Source: Eucalyptus grandis
Lineage: Eukaryota > Streptophyta > Magnoliopsida > Myrtales > Myrtaceae
DNA: 64,000 nt
Assembly (NCBI RefSeq): GCF_016545825.1
Contig: NC_052618.1
Span: forward strand, 42,044,196 to 42,108,195
Reading direction: 5' to 3'
Of the stretch, positions 1-11,983 are shown piece after piece. Below the pieces are notes generated by a model. It was not told the origin of the DNA. It worked only from the letters and a program-made list of their open reading frames with translations, and did not search any database. The position numbers and the translations under genes were made by a program. The stretch's first letter is position 1; every line of letters starts with the position of its first letter.

Positions 1-654
1 CGTCTCTCTCACGTCCCTTTTTCTCTGCCCGTGTACTTTCTGCAGCTTCTCTTTTTCTTTTCTTTTCTGAATTTTTTTCCAGAAGCCCCCTCTGGCGAGG
101 AGAGAATTCTTTTGCTTTTATAGGTAAAAATGGGTAATCTTCGTAGAATATTTTATCTCGTTTTTTCAATATGCACGAAGATAATCTATAACCTCCCGAT
201 CACCCATATCTTTCATTCTCCTTATCTCCTAAATATTTTATACTGATTTTTTAAAGATAAGATCATAGCCTGATTTTCTTAAATTCCAAAAATCCTCATT
301 TCAAAAAATATCCTCCTCCGATTTCATCATCTATTGATAAAAATAAGATTACAATGCGATTTTTTTTAATTTTCAAAAATCATCATAATATCGCATCAAA
401 TCTTAATTTTTCATGAGATGATTAATTAAACATAACGACGGGCTTGTGTTAATTTTCTCCTTTCGTGGGCCTAGCCCAACCTGCTAATTTAAAACACAAA
501 ACCACTAATTCGACTCATCCGCCAATCGGTTCAGTAAATAAATGCAAAATATGCAAACTAAATGTAGCTATGCAATTAATATTTTTTTTTCAGGGATAAA
601 ATTAACCCCTAATTTTTTTATGCAATAAATGACTAAATGGATCGCCAAAATTTA
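1..654. other. AT-rich intergenic stretch, nothing recognised
   Basis: This stretch is AT-rich with stop codons in all frames and pyrimidine tracts at its left edge. I see no coding similarity and no terminal inverted repeats. It ends where similarity to the ERF C-terminal tail near 51.93 kb begins. Confidence 0.5.
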
Positions 655-815
655 TGTGTCAACACCCTTCATTACTTCGACTTTGTTGGGTCAAGAGCAC
701 TTTGGTTCCCCATCTTTGATGTCGTCGTCTCGACAAGGCGAGTGGCGAATCATCTAGTTATGATTTTCAGGATGCTGAGGAATACAAGCCTGGTGACCGA
801 AGCAAGTGAAGAGGA
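655..815 (+). pseudogene. ERF transcription factor C-terminal remnant (left copy)
   Basis: This is the tail end of an AP2/ERF-like gene whose more complete, also broken, copy lies at 51540-52045. Read in the matching frame it shows LLGQEHF, then RQ...EWRII, then IQAW followed by TGA; the right copy has LLGQEHF, RQDNEIIKF and RIRAW-stop at the same places. In-frame stops interrupt the left copy and no AP2 DNA-binding domain precedes it, so it cannot make a transcription factor. Nucleotide similarity continues past the stop into the 3' flank. The ERF identity is inferred only through the right copy; this fragment alone has no diagnostic domain. Confidence 0.6.
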
Positions 816-1512
816 AAGTGCCTTTGTGTGTGTCTTTGGAACATTCTCTTTGGAAATATTTTGGTCTGGTTAATATTGGAATGACGCACAGATCCAAGCG
901 TGTTGTGTTACGCTTGATTTGGGCGTCAATTGTTTGTGTTTCTTGCGAGAAAGGAGCGGGAATGATTACCATTGGAGTATGTTTTTGGCAGGGATCGAAA
1001 TTAGCATGGAATGTCGTGTTTTCCTTTTTCCCTAATCGAGCGCGGCCTCCGATTGCTGGCTCTTTTTAAAATTTTGGGTGCACATTGCACTCACAAATGA
1101 ACTGGTTAATAAACCTCTTACCCCTCCTCCATCTGTCCTTTTAGCCTCGCCAAGCCGCAACGCTCTCTCTACCCATCGCTGCTTCTGGAGTCTCTCCTCC
1201 TTTGGGAGACCTTAGATATACTTGTTGTGAAAATATTATCAAATCCTTTTTAATTAATGCAATCGAGATCTAAATTATCGTATACTTATAAAGCCACTAA
1301 AAACTTTTATTAGCTCCGTCCACTTTGAGTGGTAAAAAATTGTCGACGCTAAACTTTTTTCTTTTAGAAGACGCGGCAGCACAAAAAATAAAGGCCCAAA
1401 AATCAAAGAAAAGCAAACACAAAAATTTAAGAGAAGAAAAGACAATTGAGAGAGAGAGAGAGAGCGCTAGCTTTGGTCGACTGCGTGGGGAGCGGAACTT
1501 GAAGGGCGACGC

Positions 1513-3083
1513 TAGGTGAGCACGGTTCCGGGTAACCGGGAACCGGGAACCGGAGGAGGTTAGGTTCGGTTCCCGGTTCTAAAGAGACCGGTTCCGGTTC
1601 CCGGTTCCCTAAAAGGGAACCGGGAACTGGAACAGGAACCGGTCATAATTCAAAAAAAAAAAAAACCCTAACTTTTCCCCCGCAAGATTTCCCCCTCTGC
1701 GGATTCTCCCCCTTTCCCTTTCTTCTCTCTCTCTCTCTCTCTCTCTTTCTTTCTCCCCTTTTCCCTCGTCACGTCACTTCCCCCCCAACTTTTTCTTTTC
1801 TTCTCTCTCTCTCTCTCTTCCCTTTCCCCCTCTCTCGGCCGAAACCCTACCCCTTCTTCTTCTTCTTCTTTTTCTTCTTCCTCCTCCTCTTGCCGCCGCT
1901 CTGCTTAACCCACCACCACACCGCCGCCCCGCCCTACTCACCACCACCTCTTGGCCACCGAACCACCACCACCCACCCCTCGTCCGACAAGCCATCTCGC
2001 CGTCCGACAAGCCAGTCGCCGAGGCCGCTCGCCTGAACCCTCGCCGCTTGACGCCCGGTCTCTCGTGCTCTACCCGTCGCCGAGGCTGCTCGCCCGAACC
2101 CTCGCCGCTCGACGCCAATCTCTCCCGTTCTCTGCCGTCGCCGAGGCCGCTTTGCCATCGCCAACGCCGCTCGCCCTCGAGGCCGCCGCCGGACGCCGCG
2201 AGCCACGCCGCCGCCGCTCGCGCCAGTCGCTGGACTCGTTTATCACGAAGCCTAAGGGTCCCTGTTTTGGAAACATTGCGATTTGCCTTCTCTTGAATTC
2301 GGCATTTGCCAGGATCAATCAAGGTACGGTCCTCATCTAATCTTGCTTTCCGTCGATCTTAAGGCTTGCTCGGTTATTTACCATGACTTTGACCATTGGT
2401 TCAGCTTTGCATGCTAATTATCCTGGTTGAAGTTTATGGTAAGGATTCTTTCCTGACTGAAGTTTTTCACATTTCAGGAAACTATCTGTGTTAAGAGAGA
2501 ACTTCAGCACCTCTAAGATGAAGTTCTTGAAATTTGACACCAATGGCTTTGAGAAGATGTTATTCAGCGCCTTTGCATGTCAAAGGAGACAAAGATGTGC
2601 TTACATCATTCTACCGCCCCAATCTACGTTTTTCTGAGTTTGTTGTTTTCTTTTGTTCTAAGGATTGGATTAGGTTTTTTTGTGTTCATAGGGATATTTA
2701 AGTGCTTGAAAACAGAAATATGCACCAGCATGATTTTTTGGTAGATTTACTCTAATATGAACCTGCTGTTAACAGGTTAAGCATAGCAGAGAACTTCTTC
2801 ATGGACTTACAAAAAGGATTTCCATGTTTTGATAAAAACATATGGTTTGAGAAGAAAGATCGGTGACAGCCAGCATATCCGATAATTCAAATTTAAAAAT
2901 GAAGAAAAAAAAAGAAGAACCTGTTGGAACCTGGAACCGACCACGGAACACGTGACCGGGTAGGTTCCGGGTTCTTGGTTCGACGGGTAGGTTCCGGGTT
3001 CCAAATTTTTTGGAACACCGTGCCGAGTAGGTTCCGGAGTTCCGAGACGGAACCGAACCGGAACCTGGAACCGCTCACCCCTA
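1513..3083. mobile_element. Non-autonomous hAT element (A), 1571 bp
   Basis: The element begins TAGGTGAGC and ends GCTCACCCCTA, an imperfect hAT-type terminal inverted repeat. It is flanked by a perfect 8-bp target duplication GGCGACGC (1505-1512 and 3084-3091), the length hAT transposases make. Both ends carry many GGTTCC/GGAACC motifs in the terminal 100-150 bp, as expected for subterminal transposase-binding repeats. No transposase is encoded. The interior has CT and TTC microsatellites, a GC-rich leader-like stretch (about 1840-2330) with a possible splice donor near 2322, and AT-rich DNA. It may be a deleted derivative that kept the promoter and non-coding first exon of an autonomous element, or a captured host promoter. 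The paralogous right arm lacks the element. Confidence 0.88.
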
Positions 3084-3319
3084 GGCGACGCCACCACCTC
3101 GCATTCGATATTGAGGGTTGAACGCCCTTGCCAGTGCTTGGGCGCCTTGGCCCTTTAACTAGGCCTATACTAACATATAGAGTTAGATGGTGAGTGAAAA
3201 CGAATTTCTATCCGCATGATAAGCACACTTTATGTTTGCAGCTTTTTTTCCTAATCTATAAAAGGGTGCAAAGGAATGATCAACGCCACTCCCCCTCTAG
3301 TCATTCTCTCTAAAAAGTA

Positions 3320-4003
3320 TCAACACTCTTCGAGAGCTTTCGTATCGTATCGGATATTCTGACATGTGTTTGACACTCTCCGATATTCTCGAACACTCTT
3401 CAATACTTGAATAACACATGTTGGAAAATTTAGGCATCTAGTCAACATTTCCGATATCTTCTGATACTCAAGTTGGAATTTTGACATACGAGTTTTTGAC
3501 ATATGATTTCAACATGCGAGTTCAATCTTAAAAATATTCAATAAATGATAGGTCAAAATGTATATATGTGAAAAAATAATAAAAAAATTGGAGAAATAAA
3601 AATTTAGTTTTTCTCTTCCGGCTCTCACTTCCCGTGATATACAATTCATCCCCAAGTTTTTTCTCTTATCTTCCGATACGAATCTAGAATGTGAGTTGTT
3701 TTTTTCCCCAACTTTTATAGATTATTGGAATGAAGTTGAATTTGTCAAATTAAAATAATAAATAATTTTAATAAATGGTGGATTAATATTTTTAGTGTAA
3801 ATTCATTCTATTTTATTCTTGTTTATTTATTTATTTATTTCTGAATATGAATCAAATTAATTCGATTGAAATAATCATAAAAATGAAAATTTATTATATA
3901 TGTAAAAATATGCATTTAATATATAATGTGTCCAAACGTGTCGGAATTATCCGTTTTTCGAGAAATAATGTATTGGCTTGTCGTGTCGTGTCGCGTGTTA
4001 GCA
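3320..4003 (-). mobile_element. MITE-like element with CGTGTC-rich end, inverted copy
   Basis: Its right end has reiterated TGTCGTGTCGTGTCGCG and the interior is AT-rich. Reverse-complemented, this end and the adjacent 250 bp match the left end of the element at 6120-7043. The left end is degenerate and no target duplication was recognised, so boundaries are approximate. No coding potential. Confidence 0.5.
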
Positions 4004-4520
4004 TCGATATTACTTAGCTCATTACCCTAAAGATCCCAACCCTACTACACGTGTGATCATATTTTGACTTGGAATTCATGTTTCTCATAAGATTAATGTT
4101 AGACACATACCAAATCAATTGCGCCCAAACTAAGCCTTTACAGCCTCCAATAGTGCTTAAAATAAAAATGGAAGAGGAATCTCTATTTTTATTAAGGTGC
4201 TTCCAAAAGTCGGTACATTCATCATAAATTTGATAATTAAAGTTACGTATATAAACTAATACTTTAGATTGACAAGACTCTGAATGACCGACGGAGGGAG
4301 AGGATCGAGAAATATATTGCATAAAACAAATTTCTCACAGTCAAGTTTAATTTGCCTCGTGAAGTATGACACCACACTCGATACTTCTGATAGTTTGCAC
4401 TGAGGAATGCAGTCAGTGATTTGTGGAGAACTCTTTTTTATAACACGTTTGAATAAAGTCCATTAGGTTTAGTAATTTAAGTTCATATATCTAACGTTGA
4501 GGATGTGTCACGTCACTAGC

Positions 4521-6119
4521 TTCGAAAATGCTCTATTGTCGGAAGCTACATCATCACGCTGTCTTTTGCATGTACGCATGCACACAAAGTGTCGTGGGCC
4601 TCACCCCCACTTGCCCCATAAAGCAAGTCCAAGTGGGCCAGGTAAGGCCGTTCCAAGCCCACTGAAACTCAAAATCTTTTGGCATGCAGCCGTCACCAGC
4701 CATCATGAGTAAGCTCACTTTCCGGGAGAGAGAGAGAGAGAGAGAGAGAGGCAGCTTCATTCTTCCACCGTATCCCGATCTTAAACTAAACTAAAATATG
4801 ATGCTGACGACATGTGGCATGTAGATTTCTCTCAGATCATCATCTATTTTTTTGTTTATAACAAAAAAGTCACTTTAGATAAATATATTCTGAACCTACA
4901 AAATTCTCCAACAACCCCATAAGTCAAATAAGATGTAAGTTAAAACCCGGTTACATAGATCAAATATTGAATTATTTATACTTTGTGACGTGGGAGATCG
5001 AATTTGTGTTGAATGCATAATTCACATATGAATCCACTTCCTAACTACTAAATCAACTCCACAAGGTCTATATTGATATCCATCCACATAATTCATCTAT
5101 TTGCTCATTCATTATCTTGATTTTAAATATACATGTACTTTAATTAGATTACGCGTAATTAGTGTATTCAAAACCAAAACATTTCCCTTCAAAATATGGT
5201 TTGTAAATACTTCAGAAACACCCATCAAAGAGACTGCTGAGAAAAGGAGAGAAAACTAGGGATTTTTACGGTAAACCGTCACGAATTAGAGTAGCTGAGA
5301 TAGTTGTAATCATGAACATAATCTGTTGATGACATGACCATCCCTAGAGAAACTGCACTGAGAGGGTGTAAAGTGAGAACGGTCTTCGATGGTTATGACG
5401 AGTTGCAATAACAACGAAGAAGAGATCAATTGACTATTGTGATGTCAAAAAAGGTCCAGTCATCATCCTTGTTTCATAAAAATCTCAAAAAGCTAAAATA
5501 TTTGATTGAATTAACTATATCATTGTTAGACCCATCAAAATGAGTTATAAACAAATTTCTTAATCCATGTAGGTGTTAAATGTGTTAGTTATGTTGAGTA
5601 AATATGTCATAAATGGGTTTAAACACAATATGAGTTGGACTCAACTATTTCTATGACTCTCTCTTTAATCTCTTTCACCTTCACTTAATCTCACACTCAC
5701 TCACTTCACACTCTCACTTCAGTTTGGCTTTGAGTTTCCATAGATTGGGTTAGAAATGGAGGTATTTGAGTAATGGGTCTGATTGTGTGTGTGTTGGATA
5801 CAGCTTAAGTATGAGTTATTAAATTTGTATTGCTTAAAAATGAGTCAAAATGGTCTATTTGGGTAAGACGATCCACCATTTGACGGGTCTAATAATTGCT
5901 ATGGATAGTGTATTGATTGCAAGCTGGCCAAATAAGTATCTCATCTCTTCGAGCATTCCAACTCTATCTATATAGGTCAAGTCTTTTAAAATGAGTTCTC
6001 AAGTTGGCGATCATATTGGGTGTGTGTTGCGGTTATGTTTCACTCGACAATCTCTCTGCTTATGCACTGACGTTCTCATCGATGTCTTTCAAACCCATGA
6101 GAGACTACTTTTAACCTAT
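4521..6119. other. Intergenic stretch with a GA microsatellite
   Basis: There is a (GA)n run at about 4728-4750 and a moderately GC-rich patch at 4590-4690. The rest is AT-rich with stops in all frames. I recognise no gene or element. Confidence 0.4.
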
Positions 6120-7043
6120 GTAGCACCGACACGGACACGCGACACACGACACGACACGACACGACACAATACGTCGACATGTTATTTCTAAAAAAATAGA
6201 GAATTTCGACACGTTCCGACACGTTATACATTAAATATATATTTTTATATATAAATGCAAAAATAAATAATAAAAAGAGCATAGAATTAATTTATACTAA
6301 AAATATTAATTCAAATATATCATTCATTGTTTTAATTTGATAGAGGTTGAATAAGAAATTCAAAAATTGCAAACACAAAAGAGTAAATTTGAAGGAACAT
6401 GTCATGTTTTCTTACCCTTGTCAGAAATTAGTGAGATTTCTTATAGTCGTAGACAGAGTTCGGAGTTCATGATATTAGATTGGCTTGGAGCTCCTTTGCA
6501 AAACAAGGTTTGAGAAAAATGAAAATCTAGGACAAGAACTCTTGAAGTACGACCAAAAGAAAAGGAAATAACTAAATTCGCCATGGAAAATGTAAGAGAT
6601 AACTCACGAGCTAATGGCATAGACCAAAAGAGATAATTCACAAGCGCGCCTACGAGAGGTGGAAAGAAGCAAAAATATAAAAATAAAAATCACAACTTTA
6701 AGTTTGCGAGGGCGGCGGAGTGACACCGGTGAGAAGAGGCGTTCCATCGTCACTCACGGGAATGTCAAAATTTATAAGTGAGAAACTTGAGAGTGAGAAT
6801 TTTCTTCTTTCCCCTTTATTTTGTTATTTTCATTATTTTTCATATATTTATATTTTGACTTCTCAAGTATTGAAATTTTTTAAAATTGACCCCATGCGTG
6901 TCGGAATTGCGTGTCGGAATTTCGGACTTGTGTGTCAGAGCATGTCGGATTTCCCGACACTTGTTGACCGTGTGTCGGAATGTGTTGAAACGTGTCGAAG
7001 TGTCGGACACGAAATGAAAGCTTATGGAGAATGTCGGTACTTC
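6120..7043 (+). mobile_element. MITE-like element with ACACG/CGTGT reiterated ends
   Basis: The left end GTAGCACCGACACGG pairs with the right end, which reads GAAGTACCGACAT in reverse complement. Inside these lie ACACGACACG reiterations on the left (about 6128-6170) and GTGTCGGAA reiterations on the right (about 6895-7015), giving an inverted-repeat structure around an AT-rich core. The same family lies inverted at 3320-4003. No transposase ORF and no clear target duplication. The superfamily is uncertain. Confidence 0.55.
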
Positions 7044-7259
7044 TTAGCATTCAACCACTGCACTACTCAGCATTATTTGAAATGATCACGCTCGGCCCAT
7101 TTTGGGCCAAGCCCCTAAGAAGAGCCCTCAAGGTGGTAATCGTTTTACGGCTTTTGATATTTTTGTATCGCTCGATAACTTCTCCTATTTCATGTACGAC
7201 TTGGGATGTCACCATCTCTGCGTCAAATCAAAATTTTATGAAACTCTAAAGTTTAATAA

Positions 7260-7655
7260 GCCAACCTGAGCCCAACAGCCATTCTAAGTAGCCTTTTTGA
7301 GATGAGGAGAAAGTAGTAAAGGCTCATGGATACCATCGCATGATCCAACATGCTATGTCAAACCATCAAAGATCCGGCGCTTTGCCTCAGGTCCTCGTAA
7401 ATTTGAAATATTTAACCTATAACGTTTTTAAATATTAAAATATCAGTTTTCTCACCAAAATAAGAAATAATTAATCAATCAGGTAAGCAATTATTTCATT
7501 AACAAAAATTTAAATAAATCATACTATAAGAATTATGATGAATCAACCCTATAGTATGTTCTATTACAACAGACATTCAAGAAATTCTTTGCAAAGCCCA
7601 TGCTTCTTGTTAATATATTAAATGATAACATGTTTCAAAGAACTCGATAAAGCAG
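7260..7655 (+). repeat. Receptor-cluster duplicated flank, part 1
   Basis: Positions about 7345-7385 match about 28915-28965 (GATCCGG followed by GCTTTG), and similarity resumes after the large insertion at 11200-11430 against 28990-29240. I read this as the upstream flank of a lost receptor-gene copy. The rest is AT-rich and non-coding. Confidence 0.5.
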
Positions 7656-7823
7656 TAATATAGTGGGAAAATTGTCCAATCGGTCCTCAAGTTATTGTAC
7701 AAATATAAGCCAATTCAGTCTACTGCCTTTGCGTGAAATTTCAATGTAATAGTTTTGGCTAATTTTCGTTGGAAATCGCTAACGTGGTGGTATACTATAT
7801 AGGACAACAATCGATGACTAGAT

Positions 7824-8440
7824 TGAGGGTGAGCATTGTTCCGGGGTAGAATTTGGAAGTTGAGAACCGAACCGATAGGAACACATGAGGTTCCAGGTTC
7901 CAAGGTATATAGAATAGGTTTTGGGTTCTAAAAAATGAAGACCCTGTTTTGACGGGTATGTTTTAAGTTTTTAATTGGAGGAACCTAGAATCTAAAACTT
8001 GTAACTTATAACTTAGAACCTAGAATAAGTTCTAATGTTTTGCTTGATTTATGTCTTTGCATGATCTTACGATATTCCATATTATTTGATGATAAGTGTA
8101 TAATCCGGAAGCATTAGTTTGAGCTTCCATTTTATCACTGAGGTTTTTACTTTATTAACGTTAATATTTTTTGTGTGTCTTTATAGTCAATAGATTATAG
8201 CAGAAATTATAGCAGCAAGTGGTGGTCATTACGGGTTTCAATTTATTGTAATTGTTCAATTGATAATATAGGTGGAACTTGAGTGGACCTTGGAACCAAT
8301 CTTGGAATGCAGCGAGGTAAGTTCCAAATTCTAGGATATATATGGTAAGTTTCTGATTCCAAAATTGAGGAACTTGTTCTAACGGGTAGGTTTCAAGTTC
8401 CATATGGAATCTGTACGGAATCTGGAATTGTTCACCCTTA
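7824..8440. mobile_element. Non-autonomous hAT element (B), 617 bp
   Basis: It starts TGAGGGTGAGCATTGTTCC and ends with the inverted match GGAATTGTTCACCCTTA. The flanks GACTAGAT and TACTAGAC share the central six of eight bases, consistent with a mutated 8-bp hAT target duplication. Subterminal GGTTCC/GGAACC motifs recur. The AT-rich core resembles element C (shared CATTAGTTTGAG followed by TTCCAT). No ORF of note. Confidence 0.75.
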
Positions 8441-8448
8441 TACTAGAC

Positions 8449-9029
8449 TGTCAAGATGTTCGAGTTCGCTGAAGTTTTGAAACCAATGAGGAATAGATGA
8501 ATTAATGGAGTTTCAATGCATATCGAGGTGGTAAGTTTTGTGATATGTTTTCAAAGATTTATAGATTTCTCCTTGTGACCTTGTCAGAAATTGCTACTAT
8601 CATTCTCGAAGATTGTCAAAAGTTATGGCTTTCCAATTTAGAAGAAGTAAAATTTCATTGTCGAAAAGTACGGGCTAGGAAAAGTCGGTCGAGGATGCTC
8701 TTGTTGTCAACATTTGTAGTTTGAGTCAAAGATGTATGCCTTGTAAGTCTTATGAGTAAATCAGTTGTTGGAAGCCTATGAAAGGGCCTTGGAGTTGTCC
8801 AAATGCAAAACAACTAGAATACCCGCAGAAAAGGTTCTCCACCTGTCATATATAAACTACAGAATAAAATTTCCCTTCTTGCTCCCTTTATTCCTTTGTT
8901 GTCCCGCTGTAGAAGTTTTGTTCCTTTTGTTATTCTTGCCTATTTGCTTAATCCTTTACCCAACACACACTTGCACACACTCACCAAAAACCAACTCTGA
9001 CTTCCGCAAACTAATAGAAGGAATCTAAG
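8449..9029. other. Unassigned segment inside the Mutator-like element
   Basis: It has no recognised ends of its own. A short open stretch at 8765-9028 begins with EAYERALELSKCKTTRIP, which looks protein-like, then becomes low-complexity hydrophobic sequence. It could be a captured gene fragment or chance. I cannot name a parent gene. Confidence 0.25.
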
Positions 9030-10351
9030 AGAAGTGAAATTGACATGTAGAGAGGTCAAAGCTGTCATTTGATATTTTGAAATTGACAAAACTTATCTAA
9101 AGTCTATTCTGAAGATTTCCAGACTTCTGTGTCAAAGTACGAAGACTGTGGAACTTTAGTGTCAAAGTCTTTTACATCAAAAGTCTGTCCACTCGGCCAA
9201 TTCAGGACTGAGCAAAGTGAAGAATGAAGACTTATCCGGGCGTGGGATTGTCTCTCTTTCTTTAAGAGTTCAGTTTGTATGGATTATATATGGCCTTCAG
9301 GATGGGAATATCACCTACGAGATTGATTATCTTTATTAGAATCATTTTAGATACATCAAATCTTTTCGAATGACAAGTAAATATGGAAAGAATCTACTTA
9401 TGGAAACCAAGATTCTGATTATATGGGCGAACGGGATTGACGGGCTTTTATCACAATCTTTAAACGACTCGAGATTTCCTTGATTGATTTTGTCTAACGG
9501 GTTGATTGAAAGAATTCATTTGGAAAGTGCCAATGGTCAATAAGGCATAAATGAGTATTTAAGGAGACATCTCCGAGTCATTCGATAGAGTGTGTGAAAG
9601 AGAAATTCCAAAGTCTGAAACTTCCCATTTTCTTGTAATTTCTTACACTGAGCTCAAAGTTGTATTCAAAAGAGAGAGATACTTATAGTGTGACTTTGTG
9701 AGAGAGCAGTAGAGACTCTTCACTGTGAAGTCGAGATTGTAAGATTGTAAATTCTCTTTTGATTCATAGTGGAATCCAACCATAAGGCTATCAGCGTGGA
9801 AGAGTGGACGTAGGCTTGATTTAAGCCGAACCATTATAAATTCTGTATTCTTATTCTCTTCCCCGAACTTCTTTATTTCGTTTGTAGTTCTATTTAACTA
9901 CTAAAGTTTGAATTCGCTCAAAGTCTATTGTTCTTCAGACTTAATTTCAAAAGTAAAATATTTTTACTGTTCTTCACGAAAAATTCTCTTCACACCTATT
10001 CACCCCCCTCTAGGTGTTCATACTAGCACTTACAATTGATATTAGAGCTTGTGTGCTTAATTATTGAAGTGTTTTACTTCTAAGCTAAAGATCCTTTATG
10101 GCTAATATTTTGGCTCCAAGACTGGTTGAAAATCAGAGCAACACCAGACCTCCATACTTCGATGGAAATGAGTACAATGTATGGAAGAACAAGATGAAGG
10201 CATTTCTCAGATCAAGAAAAGATAATCTACCTGACAGGCATAATGAATTTGGATTGTCCCCACCAAGGTTATTTCCCGAAAGTGATACTTACATCAATAG
10301 TGACATCTTTTGTCCAATATTTTTGGATATGTTGCCTCTAAGCATTTTTCA
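9030..10351 (+). mobile_element. Truncated SIRE-like copia element: LTR plus start of gag
   Basis: The LTR ends near 10028 with CCCCCCTCTAGGTGTT...ACTAGCA, closely matching the LTR end of the element at 52694-62256. A tRNA-Met-type primer site (TTGATATTAGAGCTTG, about 10036-10051) follows. A gag start at 10098 begins MANILAPRL and contains PPYFDGNEYNVW and KNKMKAFLRS, the N-terminus of the UBN2-type copia gag and homologous to the start at 61298 (-). Similarity stops near 10240, and no pol domains or second LTR follow, so this is a dead 5' fragment. The left LTR edge is approximate. Confidence 0.75.
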
Positions 10352-10359
10352 GCAAAAGT

Positions 10360-10862
10360 TAGGGTGGACAAGGTTTTATGGTATGTAAGGTAGGTTCTAG
10401 ATTCCAAAATTGGGGAATCGATTTCGATGGGTAGGTTTTAGGCTTTTTGGAACCTATAATCCGAAACAAGTTTTTGTATTTTTCTTGTTCTATGTTTGCA
10501 TGCAATCCTATAGTATTTTGTGATGTTTGATGACGAGTGTGTAATTTGAAACCATTAGTTTGAGTTTCCATTTCCGATGATATCAATAATTGAAACTTTT
10601 ATTTTGTTAATGTTTTATTTTTGTTGTGTGTCTAAATAAGAGTTGCGGTAAATAAATTGTAGCAGCAAATGATGATCATTAGATGTGTAATTCACTACAA
10701 TCATTCAATTAAGAAAACATATGGAATTTAGTAGACTTTGAAACCTATCTTGAAACTTGTGATAAGGTACGTTCCGGGTTTCACAAATTGGGGAAGCGGT
10801 TCTGATAGAAGGTTTAAGATTCCAAGCAGAACCTGGACTGACTTTAGAATTGCTCACTTCTA
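10360..10862. mobile_element. Non-autonomous hAT element (C), 503 bp
   Basis: It starts TAGGGTGGAC and ends GTCCA-like motifs then GCTCACTTCTA, flanked by a perfect 8-bp duplication GCAAAAGT (10352-10359 and 10863-10870). Same family as B by subterminal GGTTCT/GGTTCC motifs and core sequence. It lies next to the truncated gag and inside the Mutator-like element. No coding capacity. Confidence 0.85.
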
Positions 10863-11199
10863 GCAAAAGTTGACCGAAAGGACCATTTTGGAATTTCGTA
10901 CAAGGTTTATGACTAAGTTGGCAAAATCAAAAAGTTTATAATTGGATTGGCATATTTAGGACTGATGGGGGCGATTTTCCTAATATATTAGTTAACTATC
11001 AACATATCCCATAAATATTTTACCTTCCAAAATTGAATTCAGCTTTCCCTCATCTGAAAACCATTTAAATTTATTTCCTAAATTTAATCACATCTTTGAA
11101 TATATTCCATCTCTCAAAGCATAAATTTAGATCTATTTTTATTTTACATTAATGTAAAAGAAAAATCTTTTTATTGATTGATCATTCTAGCAATCAAAG

Positions 11200-11450
11200 A
11201 AGGACAACTGTTAGTGGCATATGATTTGTGGTGGAAATAGAAACAAAAAAACCGATGCCAATTCGTTCTTCTTTAGTCTAGAAAATATTTGCACCTATAT
11301 TCTTGATTACTCTTAAGAAAAAGCGTAACATTGTGCTGCGATTGCCATGTGTTTAGAAGACAATGCATGCAGTAATCATAACCTTTCCTTTTTTTGCATT
11401 TTTGTAAATAGCAGCGAACAGAGGAAATGGCATTCATTTTGACTGATGGT
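11200..11450 (+). repeat. Receptor-cluster duplicated flank, part 2
   Basis: It matches 28990-29240, including TTTAGTCTAGAAAATA, an intervening region, and a closing AGCAGCGAACAGAGG against GCAGCGGACAGAGG. In the partner, an RLP pseudogene follows at 29360; here similarity is lost before the scaffold gap. Confidence 0.6.
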
Positions 11451-11883
11451 GTCCTACTTCTACACTAGCTTTATGCCTACACTCGTGTCAAGGATCAGTG
11501 TGACACAAGAATTATCTCGTACTCACATACCTTTGTGAGTAGAGCTTAGGGTTATCGAGTGAATAATGAGTGATATAGCGGGGATGATACAATTGGTTTG
11601 TAAAAGTGGTATCGGGACAGTTGGTAGTAGGAGTTTTGGAATAAAAATGATATATTTCTACGAAGTTCTGAAGGTGGGGTTGGCCTCCCGTGCATAAATC
11701 GGTTAGGAGTTTATACCGCTCTCCTAATGAGGCCATGGCAGGCTAAAACCAATTATTATGCCTAAAGTGTTATACATGTCTCTCTTGATGAGCTAGATGC
11801 CTGAGTTAAGCTGAACGTGGTACGATCCGGTATGAGGATGTTATTTGCCGTACCGTCCTTAGGAACAACTATAGAAGGAAGGC
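11451..11883. other. Unassigned sequence before the gap
   Basis: No coding similarity or element termini recognised. It stops abruptly at the N run, so any element here would be truncated by the assembly. Confidence 0.35.
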
Positions 11884-11983
11884 NNNNNNNNNNNNNNNNN
11901 NNNNNNNNNNNNNNNNNNNNNNNNNNNNNNNNNNNNNNNNNNNNNNNNNNNNNNNNNNNNNNNNNNNNNNNNNNNNNNNNNNN
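11884..11983. other. Assembly gap (100 N)
   Basis: Exactly 100 Ns, the usual placeholder for a gap of unknown size. It abuts the first copy of a tandem repeat, which probably caused the assembly break; repeat copies may be missing. Confidence 0.98.

Larger units (their letters stand above)
655..4520 (+). repeat. Left arm of a segmental duplication (partner 51930-63770)
   Basis: Collinear similarity to the right end of the window appears in blocks: the ERF tail and 3' flank (655-1222 with 51930-52466), a block after the hAT element (3086-3300 with about 52467-52620), and blocks around 4110-4190, 4330-4420 and 4450-4510, matching about 62275-62310, 62350-62400 and 63456-63770. The gaps between blocks coincide with different mobile elements in each arm. 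Identity by eye is roughly 70-85 percent in the best blocks. Confidence 0.7.
7665..10980. mobile_element. Mutator-like (long-TIR) element hosting three nested insertions
   Basis: The left end GGGAAAATTGTCC and the right end, GGAAAATCGCCCCC in reverse complement, form degenerate inverted repeats followed by sequence typical of plant Mutator-like MITEs (GGTCCT, CCAAT). The flanks are TAATATAGT (7656-7664) and TAATATATT (10981-10989), an 8/9 match to a 9-bp target duplication as made by Mutator-type transposases. Inside are hAT elements B and C and a truncated copia element. The original body is about 7665-7815, possibly 8449-9020, and 10871-10980. No transposase was found. Confidence 0.65.

Noticed and set aside
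1774..2340. Overlapping ORFs on both strands up to 182 codons with Arg/Ser/Pro-rich products
   Set aside because: They arise from CT/TTC microsatellites and GC-rich leader-like DNA inside a hAT element; all frames are open because stop codons are rare there, and none looks like a protein.
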